Below are positions 28,754 to 38,089 of a stretch of 61,016 nucleotides of DNA, piece by piece. How positions within the stretch are numbered: position 1 is the stretch's first letter; each line of letters begins with the position of its first letter. Under the pieces are notes generated by a model. It had not been told where the DNA came from and made no database searches. It saw nothing but the letters and a program-made list of their open reading frames with translations. The translations under genes were made by a program, and so were the position numbers. The stretch is from an uncultured Alphaproteobacteria bacterium (GTDB lineage: Bacteria; Pseudomonadota; Alphaproteobacteria; RF32; CAG-239), in assembly GCA_947588655.1 (NCBI GenBank), contig CANPYS010000006.1, positions 1-61,016 of the forward strand, written 5' to 3'.

Positions 28754-29518
28754 ATGAGTACTAAAGAAGACTTTAATTCCGATATAAAAGATAGCTATGC
28801 TCTGACAGCTGAATTCCGATCTAAGGGTAATCTTGTAAAGACTGATCCGCAAAGTGCGGCGGAAGTGATGAATGAGGTAGAAGATCTGATGAAATCAGAT
28901 CAAAACAACGAATATTCATACAGAGCTGCCTTTGACACTTTGGCTGAGATTATCAAAGTTGATTCAAAATTTGGACAGAAAGCACTTAAATTAACGGCTA
29001 AGGTCATAGAAAAACCACTTTTATCTAAAACAGAAGGTTTTAGATTTGTACCATCTAAAACAGAGGGTTTTAGATTTTTAGGTAAGCTTGTTCAAATTAG
29101 TCCAGAACTTGCACCGGAAGCTTTAAAGCTTATAGAAGGAAACGCCACATCTGGGGGAATCAGTATATCTTCATGTGAAGCGGCTTCTGACGCTTTAAGA
29201 ACTATTGCAGAAATTCGTCCTGATTTGAAAGACAAAGCTTCTCAAACTCTGAAAATAACGGAGCAAGTACAAGACAAAATAACGCCCATTGAGCAGGTAG
29301 AAATTATTCACGGGATTTCACAAAAAGTGTATAGAAATAAAGAAACAGGAAAAGTACGAGCCAGAATTAAAATAAACCCTGATAAACAAGATTTGATTGA
29401 TTCGGCTAAAGACCGAATTGCTGCGAAAACTGCTAAGACCGCAGAAGAACCGGAAAAGCCAACGCCAAGCAACGGTGGCAATGTTCCTCCGATTAATAAT
29501 GGCAACGACGGTCGTTAA
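28754..29518 (+). CDS. Hypothetical alpha-helical protein
   Basis: SD aaaggag, MSTKEDFNSDIKDSYALTAEF...; HEAT-like helical composition. Confidence 0.7.
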   Translation: MSTKEDFNSDIKDSYALTAEFRSKGNLVKTDPQSAAEVMNEVEDLMKSDQNNEYSYRAAFDTLAEIIKVDSKFGQKALKLTAKVIEKPLLSKTEGFRFVPSKTEGFRFLGKLVQISPELAPEALKLIEGNATSGGISISSCEAASDALRTIAEIRPDLKDKASQTLKITEQVQDKITPIEQVEIIHGISQKVYRNKETGKVRARIKINPDKQDLIDSAKDRIAAKTAKTAEEPEKPTPSNGGNVPPINNGNDGR

Positions 29519-29533
29519 TGACAGCTCACAACA

Positions 29534-29561
29534 AAAAGCGCGCCCTCCAAGGCGCGCTTTT
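29534..29561 (+). terminator. Terminator
   Basis: AAAAGCGCGCC-ctccaa-GGCGCGCTTTT. Confidence 0.85.
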
Positions 29562-29567
29562 CTATAG

Positions 29568-30062
29568 TTAACAACAGGTCTTCGCGAAGTTAATGACTTC
29601 GTTGTTGCCATGTTCAACAATCATCTTGAACTGGCTTTCAGTTATCGGTTTCCCGATTTCTTTTTTGTGCTTTAAGCACTTTAGAATCTCGGACGTGTAG
29701 CCGCGTTTGATTAGAATACCAAACCCGTTGACACCTAAATCGTGCAATGAAACATAGCACAAAATCTCTTCCCTATTGCCGCGTTTCATCAGCTCTACTT
29801 CGGCATCTTGGCACAGCCACTTTGCCTCAATGTACGACATTATCGCCTGATGCGCACCTTGGCGGATGAAATACGGCTCGGCGGTATCCGAAAAGCAGAA
29901 ATTTTTAATATATGACATCAGCTCCTGCCGGTGTCCACGCTTAATAAAGCTAATTTCCGCATTCGGGTTGCGAAAATAATTTTCAGCTATAAAAGCTGAA
30001 ATTTTCTGCGGATCGCCCCCTGTAACAAGGGACAATTCCTGATTTTTGGTCAATTTTTCCAT
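29568..30062 (-). CDS. Short helical-repeat protein
   Basis: Repeats AEISFIKRGHRQELMSYI / AEPYFIRQGAHQAIMSYI / AEVELMKRGNREEILCYV / FGILIKRGYTSEILKCL. Confidence 0.7.
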   Translation of the reverse strand: MEKLTKNQELSLVTGGDPQKISAFIAENYFRNPNAEISFIKRGHRQELMSYIKNFCFSDTAEPYFIRQGAHQAIMSYIEAKWLCQDAEVELMKRGNREEILCYVSLHDLGVNGFGILIKRGYTSEILKCLKHKKEIGKPITESQFKMIVEHGNNEVINFAKTCC

Positions 30063-30144
30063 AATAAAATAATATATATAAATTTGACATAAATATAACT
30101 TTGCATCCTTGATATAAGCACTTTTTAACACTTTTGTCAACAAA

Positions 30145-30173
30145 AAAATCCTCTGCTAAAAGCAGAGGATTTT
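30145..30173 (-). terminator. Terminator after fabG
   Basis: AAAATCCTCTGC-taaaa-GCAGAGGATTTT; T-run on minus strand. Confidence 0.7.
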
Positions 30174-30190
30174 CAAAGCTCTTTTAAAGC

Positions 30191-30928
30191 TTAAATCATC
30201 GCCATGCCACCGTTGACATGCAACGTCTGACCTGTGATGTATTGCGCCTCGTCTGATGCTAAAAACGCCACCGCATTGGCAATATCTTGCGCCTCGCCAA
30301 GCTTTGCCTCAGGGATACGGCTCAACAAATTCGCCTTAACATCGTCAGGCAAAACATCGGTCATGGGCGTCCGAATAAAGCCCGGAGCAACCGAATTAAC
30401 CGTCACACCACGCGAACCAACTTCTTGCGCCAAACATTTGTTCATGGCAATCATACCCGCTTTAGAAGCTGAATAGTTGGCTTGTCCGGCATTGCCCATA
30501 ACACCAACAACGGAAGCAATGCCAATAATGCGACCATAACGGCGCTTCATCATACCGCGCACCGCCGCTTTTGCAAGCTTAAAGCCCGCCGTCAAGTTCA
30601 CGTTTAAGACAAGCTGCCAATCTTCCTCAGGCATACGAATAAATAAATTATCACGCGTTAAACCAGCGTTGTTGATTAAAATATCAATCTGGCCAAATTT
30701 TTCCTCAACGTTTTTAATCAAACTGTTAATAGCTTCAGAATCGGAAAGATCCGCAACAAAGCATTCCACTTGATCGCCAAGATCCTTTTTCAAGGCTTCC
30801 ATTTTCTCAGGCGCTCTGTCTGTTAAGGCAAGCGTTGCACCCTGCGCATGCAATGTGCGCGCGATTTTGTCGCCTAAACCACCGGAAGCACCCGTAATTA
30901 AAGCCACTTTTCCATCTAATCTAAACAT
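30191..30928 (-). CDS. fabG: 3-oxoacyl-ACP reductase
   Basis: ALITGASGGLGDKIA, NNAG, YSASKAGM. Confidence 0.93.
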   Translation of the reverse strand: MFRLDGKVALITGASGGLGDKIARTLHAQGATLALTDRAPEKMEALKKDLGDQVECFVADLSDSEAINSLIKNVEEKFGQIDILINNAGLTRDNLFIRMPEEDWQLVLNVNLTAGFKLAKAAVRGMMKRRYGRIIGIASVVGVMGNAGQANYSASKAGMIAMNKCLAQEVGSRGVTVNSVAPGFIRTPMTDVLPDDVKANLLSRIPEAKLGEAQDIANAVAFLASDEAQYITGQTLHVNGGMAMI

Positions 30929-30947
30929 ATTTTTTCCTTTCGTAAGA

Positions 30948-31892
30948 TTATAAATTTTTTGCCAACTCTTCAACCTCGGCAACATTGCCTACCGATACGG
31001 CGTTAAATGTACTCGCGCCGCGTTTGGCTAAGTTTGAAAGAACTTTCCCTGCGCCAAGCTCAATAATATCGGTCACATTCTGCTCTTTCATAAATTCAAC
31101 GGTTTCCCGCCATCTCACTGTGCCGGTAACTTGTTTAACTAAGTTTTCAATGATTTCTTTATGATTTGTTATCGGTTCAGCTAAAACGTTTGCAATCAGC
31201 GGAATTTCCGCATCATGACTTTCAACCTCGGACAAGGCTTTTTGCATAACATCTGCCGCAGGCGACATCAGCGGACTATGAAAAGGCGCGCTTACCGGAA
31301 GTTTTACACATCTTTTGGCACCAAACTCCGTGGCAATTTCAAGCGCGCGCTCTATCGCGCCTATATGCCCCGACAAAACCACCTGCCCGTCCGAATTATC
31401 GTTGGCGGCAACGCAAATGTCTTTTCCTTCGTTGCAGGCCTCAACCAACGCATCAATATCCTTAAACGAAACGCCCAAAACCGCCGCCATACCGCCAACG
31501 CCAACCGGCACTGCTTTTTGCATTGCTAAACCGCGCGTGCGCAAAAGCTTTGCCGTATCCGCAAGCGAAAAAACTTTTGCCGTTGCCGCCGCAGAATATT
31601 CTCCCAACGAATGCCCCGCCACAAAAGCCGCTTTATCTTTGAGCTTTATCCGAAATTCTTTTTCCAAAACCGCCACAACCGCTAAAGAATGCGCCATTAA
31701 CGCCGGTTGCGCGTTGGCTGTTAACATTAAATCAGCCTCTGGACCTTCCGTCATCAGTTGATATAAATTTTGCCCTAAAGCCTCGTTGACTTGTTCAAAA
31801 ACGTCACGCGCAGAGGCAAAATTTTCATACAAATCGCGCCCCATACCAACATATTGCGAACCTTGTCCCGGAAAAACAAAAGCATATTTCAT
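30948..31892 (-). CDS. fabD: Malonyl-CoA:ACP transacylase
   Basis: FVFPGQGSQYVGMG, GHSLGEYSA. Confidence 0.94.
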   Translation of the reverse strand: MKYAFVFPGQGSQYVGMGRDLYENFASARDVFEQVNEALGQNLYQLMTEGPEADLMLTANAQPALMAHSLAVVAVLEKEFRIKLKDKAAFVAGHSLGEYSAAATAKVFSLADTAKLLRTRGLAMQKAVPVGVGGMAAVLGVSFKDIDALVEACNEGKDICVAANDNSDGQVVLSGHIGAIERALEIATEFGAKRCVKLPVSAPFHSPLMSPAADVMQKALSEVESHDAEIPLIANVLAEPITNHKEIIENLVKQVTGTVRWRETVEFMKEQNVTDIIELGAGKVLSNLAKRGASTFNAVSVGNVAEVEELAKNL

Positions 31893-31991
31893 GCCAATAA
31901 AAAACCTCGTTTTATTAATCTTTTATTCGGAATTTAGGTGTAGTTTGTTTTAAAGTCAAGTTTTTCAAACAAAGGGGTTGAATAAGTTTTT

Positions 31992-32834
31992 ATGAATCCG
32001 ACAATCGCACCTAAAATTAGCGTTATCAGCATTACAAATAATCATGCGCACGTTTTGGAAACCGCCCTTAAATCTGTGGCTTATCAAGATTTCCAAAATT
32101 GGGAGTGGCTGATTTTTGATAACGCTTCCACCGATGAAACACCCCAAATTTTAAGCCGCTTTGAACATATTGAACCGCGCGCAAAAGTCTTTTTGTTATC
32201 AAAACCACAAAACCTAACTGAAATTTATAATCAGGCGTTTGAAATGGCAACGGGACAATATATCGCCTTTTTAGAGCCTGAAAATGTTTGGGTTAAAAAT
32301 AAGCTTAATGACCAGCTGAGTTTTATGAGCCGTTATCGGCCTGAAATGTGCCACACAAGCTATGCTTTTATTGACGCACAATGCCACGTTTTGCCTGTCG
32401 GGTGCAGTCATGCCGAGCCTTTGATTAATATGGTTAATTTTGACAAAGGTCCTTATTTGCAACTCTCAAGCCTGATGCTCAAAACAGCTAAACTTAAAAA
32501 AGTTTTCCCTCTGCCGGCGTTTAAAAACACATCAGATGACTTTTTGGGCGCTCTGATGAATAAAGGCGCGGCGTCTGTGGGCATTAACGAGGTTTTAAGC
32601 CTGTGTCGCCTGCGTTATGCGCCGCCAACCAAGCCCGATTATGATGATCGGCTTCAAAAATTATCTCAAGCTCTTGCCGCAGAAGGCAAAAAATTGCCCA
32701 ATGCCGTCCGTTATGACGCTTTTAAGGCTGATAACGTGGCGCGCATTGACCTTAAACCTTCGCACTATATTTTAAATGATGTTTACATCAGTATGGACGA
32801 ACTCTTAAACTTTAACTTGAATGGAATTTCATAA
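31992..32834 (+). CDS. Family 2 glycosyltransferase
   Basis: ISVISITNNHAHVLETALKSVAYQDFQNWEWLIFDNASTDET. Confidence 0.8.
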   Translation: MNPTIAPKISVISITNNHAHVLETALKSVAYQDFQNWEWLIFDNASTDETPQILSRFEHIEPRAKVFLLSKPQNLTEIYNQAFEMATGQYIAFLEPENVWVKNKLNDQLSFMSRYRPEMCHTSYAFIDAQCHVLPVGCSHAEPLINMVNFDKGPYLQLSSLMLKTAKLKKVFPLPAFKNTSDDFLGALMNKGAASVGINEVLSLCRLRYAPPTKPDYDDRLQKLSQALAAEGKKLPNAVRYDAFKADNVARIDLKPSHYILNDVYISMDELLNFNLNGIS

Positions 32835-35107
32835 TGCCTAAAAAAAGCAAAAAACAACATACCGGCGTTTGCCGCCGCTTTTTACCAAGACTGATGGGGC
32901 TGTTGCTGATTGTTATCGCTTTGAGCGTGTTTTTGGCGCTCCTTACCTTTCATCCTTCAGATTCAGCGATGAATCTGCGCAATGACAATGTGCCACAAAA
33001 TCTGCTCGGCTCATTTGGCGCGGCTCTTGATGACCTTGTTTTATCTTCGTTTGGGTTGATTCTGCCTTTGTTTTTGCTTGGCTTTTTTGTATGGGGCGTA
33101 CAACTTTTGCGCCACAATGCGCTTGTGTTTTGGAAAATCAGAACAGCGGCGCTGATTTTGGGCGCTTTTGCCGCCGGCTTGTTTGTCAACCTCATTGTCC
33201 CTTCCAAAATGCCCTTTTTATCGCACCAACATTGGGGCGGCGAATTGCCTTGGTGGGTTTTGCAATCTGTCTCGCTCCAAAAACTGCCGCTATATGCCTT
33301 AATTTCCTTTAAAGTCGTGTTGTTTATCTTCGCGTTTTTGGCTTGGAATTTGGTCTTGGGCATTACCTATCAAGATTGGGTGAAATGTATAAAATATGCC
33401 GCTAAAAGTTTTAAGTTGTTCTTTGTGTTTATCGGACGCATTTTCAGCCGTTGCTTCAAAGTCTTGCGTCGGCTTAAGAAAAAGGAAAATGTCGCTGCGC
33501 GCGAAAAACCTGTCGTTGAGGCAAAATCTAAAGTTCAAAAATCAGCCGAGGAAAAGTCCAAAGCCACTGCCCAAAAAGCTCATCCTTTGCCCAAAGCCGA
33601 GACTTCTGCCGAAGGTTATGTTTATCCGGACATTAATCTGCTTTCACGCCCAAAAGATAAAGGCGGCAATGAAGTTAGCGAAAAAGAGCTTGATGAAATT
33701 GCGCGGCATTTGGAAACTGTTTTACAAGAATTTAGCGTGAACGGCAAAATTGTGCGTATTCGCCCAGGACCTGTTGTCACGCTCTATGAGCTTGAGCCTG
33801 CTCCCGGTACAAAAACCGCGCGCGTTATTGGCTTAGCTGATGATATTGCGCGCTCTATGTCGGCTGTTTCTGTTCGTATTGCGGTTGTTCCGGGATCTAA
33901 CACCATCGGCATTGAACTGCCAAACCTCAAGCGCGAAACCGTGTGGCTCAAAGATTTGCTTGAAGATCCTTGTTTTAGAGAAACGAAAAATACGCTCAAT
34001 ATTGTGCTTGGCAAAGATATTGGCGGCAAAAATACGTATGCGGATTTGGCTAAAATGCCGCACCTTTTGGTCGCCGGTACAACGGGTTCAGGTAAATCAG
34101 TTGGCGTGAACTCTATGATTTTATCACTTTTGTTCCGCTTAAGCCCCGAGGAATGCAAACTGATTATGATTGATCCGAAAATGCTTGAATTTTCTATGTA
34201 TAACGGCATCCCGCACCTTTTAACGCCTGTGATAACAGATCCCGCCAAAGCTGTTGTGGGGCTTAAATGGGCGGTGCGCGAAATGGAAGATCGTTATCGG
34301 AAAATGGCGCAACTGAATGTGCGCAACATTGCTGGTTATAATCAAAAACTTAAAGAGCTTCGTGAAAGCGGCGAAAATGTGACGCGTACCATTCAGGTGG
34401 GCTTTGACCCTGAAACCGGCAAGCCTTTGTATGAAGAACAACCTATTGACACCACGCCTTTGCCCTATATCGTGATTGTGGTTGATGAAATGGCGGATCT
34501 TATGCTTGTTGCCGGCAAAGAGGTTGAAGCGGCAATTCAGCGCTTGGCGCAAATGGCGCGCGCCGCCGGTCTGCACCTGATTATGTCCACACAACGCCCG
34601 TCTGTTGATGTGATTACCGGCACCATTAAAGCCAACTTCCCAAGCCGTATCAGCTTTCAGGTCACTTCTAAAATTGATAGCCGCACCATTTTAGGCGAGC
34701 AAGGCGCCGAGCAGCTTTTAGGCATGGGCGATATGCTTTATATGCCCGCTGGTTTGCGTCCGTTGCGCGTTCACGGTAGTTTTGTTAAAGATAGCGAAGT
34801 TGAAGCCGTGGTTGAGTTTTTGAAAGCGCATGGCTCGCCACATTATATTGAAGAAGTTACCGCCGGCGAACTCTCAAATGGCAAAGATTCCGGCGCTTTG
34901 TTTGATAATACGGCAATGGGTGGCGAAGAAGATCTTTACGCGCAGGCGGTGGCAATTGTGCGTAACGATAAAAAAGCCTCCACAAGCTATATTCAGCGCC
35001 GGTTGCGCCTTGGTTATAATCGCGCCGCCGCCCTGATTGACCGCATGGAAGAAGAAGGCATTGTTTCTGCCGCCGACCATGTCGGTCGTCGCGAGGTTAT
35101 AGGCTAA
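32834..35107 (+). CDS. ftsK: DNA translocase FtsK
   Basis: GTTGSGKSVGVN, DEMADLM, C-terminal gamma winged helix. Confidence 0.95.
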   Translation: MPKKSKKQHTGVCRRFLPRLMGLLLIVIALSVFLALLTFHPSDSAMNLRNDNVPQNLLGSFGAALDDLVLSSFGLILPLFLLGFFVWGVQLLRHNALVFWKIRTAALILGAFAAGLFVNLIVPSKMPFLSHQHWGGELPWWVLQSVSLQKLPLYALISFKVVLFIFAFLAWNLVLGITYQDWVKCIKYAAKSFKLFFVFIGRIFSRCFKVLRRLKKKENVAAREKPVVEAKSKVQKSAEEKSKATAQKAHPLPKAETSAEGYVYPDINLLSRPKDKGGNEVSEKELDEIARHLETVLQEFSVNGKIVRIRPGPVVTLYELEPAPGTKTARVIGLADDIARSMSAVSVRIAVVPGSNTIGIELPNLKRETVWLKDLLEDPCFRETKNTLNIVLGKDIGGKNTYADLAKMPHLLVAGTTGSGKSVGVNSMILSLLFRLSPEECKLIMIDPKMLEFSMYNGIPHLLTPVITDPAKAVVGLKWAVREMEDRYRKMAQLNVRNIAGYNQKLKELRESGENVTRTIQVGFDPETGKPLYEEQPIDTTPLPYIVIVVDEMADLMLVAGKEVEAAIQRLAQMARAAGLHLIMSTQRPSVDVITGTIKANFPSRISFQVTSKIDSRTILGEQGAEQLLGMGDMLYMPAGLRPLRVHGSFVKDSEVEAVVEFLKAHGSPHYIEEVTAGELSNGKDSGALFDNTAMGGEEDLYAQAVAIVRNDKKASTSYIQRRLRLGYNRAAALIDRMEEEGIVSAADHVGRREVIG

Positions 35108-35172
35108 AATAGAGCTTGCCTTGTCAGAAAAAAAGGATATAATAAATGTAATGCTTTTGGAAAGGATTTAAA

Positions 35173-35508
35173 ATGAAAAAACGCTCATTATCATTTGTTT
35201 TAGCACTTAGTCTTTGCTTAACTGCCGGCGTGGCTTTTGCCGGCGTTCGGCTTATCTCTGATGTTGAAGGCGCCGTTGGGGGTGGTTCATCATCTTCACA
35301 AGCGACACCTGCTCAAAAATGTATGGCAGAGGGCTATCGTCTGTCTTCTTGTAACGGTAATTTGCAGCCTGTAAACCCCTGCCCTTATGATAGCACTTAT
35401 TTTGAAAGTTGCTGCTCGGAAGAATATGCCTTTACTGTGGAAGAATGCACACAAGCCGGTTACAGTGCTAGTCGCGCCACATGCGGCGGTTTACATAAGT
35501 GCATGTAA
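35173..35508 (+). CDS. Small secreted Cys-rich protein, related in motif to the 1-564 CDS
   Basis: Signal peptide; CMAEGYRLSSCNGNLQPVNPCPYDSTYFESCC. Confidence 0.75.
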   Translation: MKKRSLSFVLALSLCLTAGVAFAGVRLISDVEGAVGGGSSSSQATPAQKCMAEGYRLSSCNGNLQPVNPCPYDSTYFESCCSEEYAFTVEECTQAGYSASRATCGGLHKCM

Positions 35509-35513
35509 GTTTA

Positions 35514-36611
35514 ATGTTACCTAAACTTGCTATTTATATCCATTGGCCTTGGTGCAAAAGCAAGTGCCCTTATTGTGACTTTTTTAAAAAAGTTGAAAAA
35601 AATGTTGACCAACAGGCCGTTGTTCAAACATATCTTGAGGCTTTGAAAAATTATCATCAACTGTTGCCCGAGCGCAAAATTAGCTCTGTCTTTTTCGGGG
35701 GCGGCACGCCGTCGTTGATTGAGCCTCAATATGTGGCGCTGATTTTAGAAACAATCGGCAATCTTTGGGGCTATGCGCAAAACCCCGAAATGAGCTTGGA
35801 GGCCAACCCAAACACCGAATATCCCAATATGTTTTCAGCCCTTCATAACGCGGGTATCAATAGGCTTTCATTAGGCGTGCAAGCCCTAAATGATGCCGAT
35901 TTACGCGCACTCGGACGGACACACACTTTGAAACAAGCCCTGCATGCGATTGAAAATGTTCTAAAAACTTTTGATAATCACTCCATGGACTTAATTTACG
36001 CGCGCCCAAATCAAACGCCCGCATCTTGGGCGCAAGAGCTTGAACAAGCCGTTCAGCTTGGGTTTAAGCATTTATCGCTTTATCAGCTAACCATTGAGGA
36101 AAACACACCTTTTGCCAAGCGCAATCTTCCCCTCCCCGATGATAAAACGGCCGCCCTGATGTATCAGGCGACAAACGCCCTGACCGAAAGCTTTGGTTAC
36201 CCCTTTTACGAGGTTTCAAACTATGCGCCAGTAGCATACGAATCGGCACATAATAAGGTTTATTGGCAAGGTGGCGATTATATCGGGATTGGGCAATCAG
36301 CGCATGGGCGCTTAAAACATCAGGGGCGGTTTTATGCGCTTCAATACGGGTTTGATCCCGAAGAACTCTCCGCCTTTGAGCGCGCGGAAGAACTTGTTAT
36401 AACGGGCTTAAGGCTCCGTCAAGGTCTTGATAAAAATTTGTTTTTGGACATCACGGGCTTAAAACTTGAAGAAGTGCTTGATTTAAACAGGCTTAAAAGC
36501 TTGAAAAACGAAGGCTTTTTAGAGGAAATGCCGACTGCTTTACGCGCCACAAGCAAAGGCTTTTTGGTCTTGAATTATTTAACAAAAGAGCTTGTTCGTT
36601 CAAATTTGTGA
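35514..36611 (+). CDS. hemW: HemW-like radical SAM protein
   Basis: YIHWPWCKSKCPYCDF, FFGGGTPSL. Confidence 0.9.
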   Translation: MLPKLAIYIHWPWCKSKCPYCDFFKKVEKNVDQQAVVQTYLEALKNYHQLLPERKISSVFFGGGTPSLIEPQYVALILETIGNLWGYAQNPEMSLEANPNTEYPNMFSALHNAGINRLSLGVQALNDADLRALGRTHTLKQALHAIENVLKTFDNHSMDLIYARPNQTPASWAQELEQAVQLGFKHLSLYQLTIEENTPFAKRNLPLPDDKTAALMYQATNALTESFGYPFYEVSNYAPVAYESAHNKVYWQGGDYIGIGQSAHGRLKHQGRFYALQYGFDPEELSAFERAEELVITGLRLRQGLDKNLFLDITGLKLEEVLDLNRLKSLKNEGFLEEMPTALRATSKGFLVLNYLTKELVRSNL

Positions 36612-36780
36612 AAAAAGGTGTTGCAATTTTGAAAAAGGTGTGGTACAAACGCGCCACAAAAGTGATTTTTATACATGAAAGCCTATGGTCTAGAAGCACT
36701 TCTGCCTTGGCTTTTGTGGTAAAAATCTTGGTTTTACCCGTCTTGACAATCAAGACATTTGAGAAAGAAAGGAATACACC

Positions 36781-37296
36781 ATGAAACACGGCGATCAACA
36801 TAGACGCTTTAATATGCCCAAAAGCCAACGCAGAGCATTGTTTTCTAATTTGACCAACGCTTTGCTGATGCACGAGCAAATCAGCACGACTTTAACACGC
36901 GCAAAAGAACTTCGCACTTTTGCTGATGGGATGATTACTTATGCCAAAAAAGGCGATTTGAACAGCCGCCGCTTGGCGCTTGCCTTTTTGCGCGACAATG
37001 AAGTTGTTGCCAAACTTTTCTCTACTTTGGCTGAACGCTATAAAAACCGCAACGGCGGTTATACACGCGTTTTGAAAGCCGGCTTTCGGTATGGCGATTG
37101 CGCCCCGATGGCTATCATTGAACTTGTTGACCGTGATGTGAACGCTAAAGGCGCTAAAGATTTGGCTCGCGTTGCCGCTGAAAAGGCCGCTATCGCTGCC
37201 GCTGAAGCCGCCGCGGAAGCACCGGTTGAAGAAGAAAAGAAAGCTGAAAAAAAGTCTTCTAAAAAAGAAAAAGCTGAAACTCAAGAAGAAAAATAA
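36781..37296 (+). CDS. rplQ: 50S ribosomal protein L17 with Ala/Lys/Glu-rich tail
   Basis: MKHGDQHRRFNMPKSQRRALFSNLTNALLMHEQI. Confidence 0.94.
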   Translation: MKHGDQHRRFNMPKSQRRALFSNLTNALLMHEQISTTLTRAKELRTFADGMITYAKKGDLNSRRLALAFLRDNEVVAKLFSTLAERYKNRNGGYTRVLKAGFRYGDCAPMAIIELVDRDVNAKGAKDLARVAAEKAAIAAAEAAAEAPVEEEKKAEKKSSKKEKAETQEEK

Positions 37297-37485
37297 GTTT
37301 TTTTCTTTTTCCTTGAAAACGCCAATGTCCTTTGACTTTGGCGTTTTTTTCGCACTCTTCTTAAAATTTCAATCTTGTTTGAAAAATACAAAAAATATTG
37401 CCTTTGTCGCGCTATAAAAAAACTTGTTGCCAAACGCTTAAAATGTTCTTACATTGTTATGGAAGGTATCTTTAAGGAGCGTATC

Positions 37486-38046
37486 ATGTTTAAATTTTCT
37501 CTGATGACTTTTGCTTTTTTCTTTCTTTGCGCCTTTTCTGAAATGGGCAACCAAAGCTTTGAATTTAATGTTGAAACAAAATCTACGACTTGGGTTGTTG
37601 AAATGCGCGGTTCATCTTCTGTGCGCGCTTTTCATGAACCAAGCGGCACGGAACTCTTTTTTAATTTTAGCGATTTAATGCCTAACTCGCCACAATGCCT
37701 TTCTAATAAACGCATTAAAGATATTAAATTTACACTCAATATTTATAAAAAAATTCAAAAAGGCGACTATGATTTTGCAAAATCTTTTGAGCAAACGCGA
37801 ATCCGCTTTTCAGGCAACGGAAAATCTGAAGAACGCAAGCCCTATGGCTCTAATCTGGTGAAAAATAACCTGCGCTTTTCTGAAGGCGAAACCGTTAATA
37901 TTGGAACTTTACAATTTCTTTCGCCCATAACTTGCAACGACTTTATGAATATGCAACTCTATATTAGCGATATGAAAGCCGGCGGACGCTCTATGCTCCC
38001 GACATTGGATTTAAAAATTATCCCTGCCGATGATAACAATTTTTAA
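37486..38046 (+). CDS. Hypothetical exported protein
   Basis: SD ggagc, signal-like N-terminus MFKFSLMTFAFFFLCAFS. Confidence 0.6.
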   Translation: MFKFSLMTFAFFFLCAFSEMGNQSFEFNVETKSTTWVVEMRGSSSVRAFHEPSGTELFFNFSDLMPNSPQCLSNKRIKDIKFTLNIYKKIQKGDYDFAKSFEQTRIRFSGNGKSEERKPYGSNLVKNNLRFSEGETVNIGTLQFLSPITCNDFMNMQLYISDMKAGGRSMLPTLDLKIIPADDNNF

Positions 38047-38089
38047 ACCAATTTATGCTACATTATTCCAAAATTGAAAGGAATTTACC

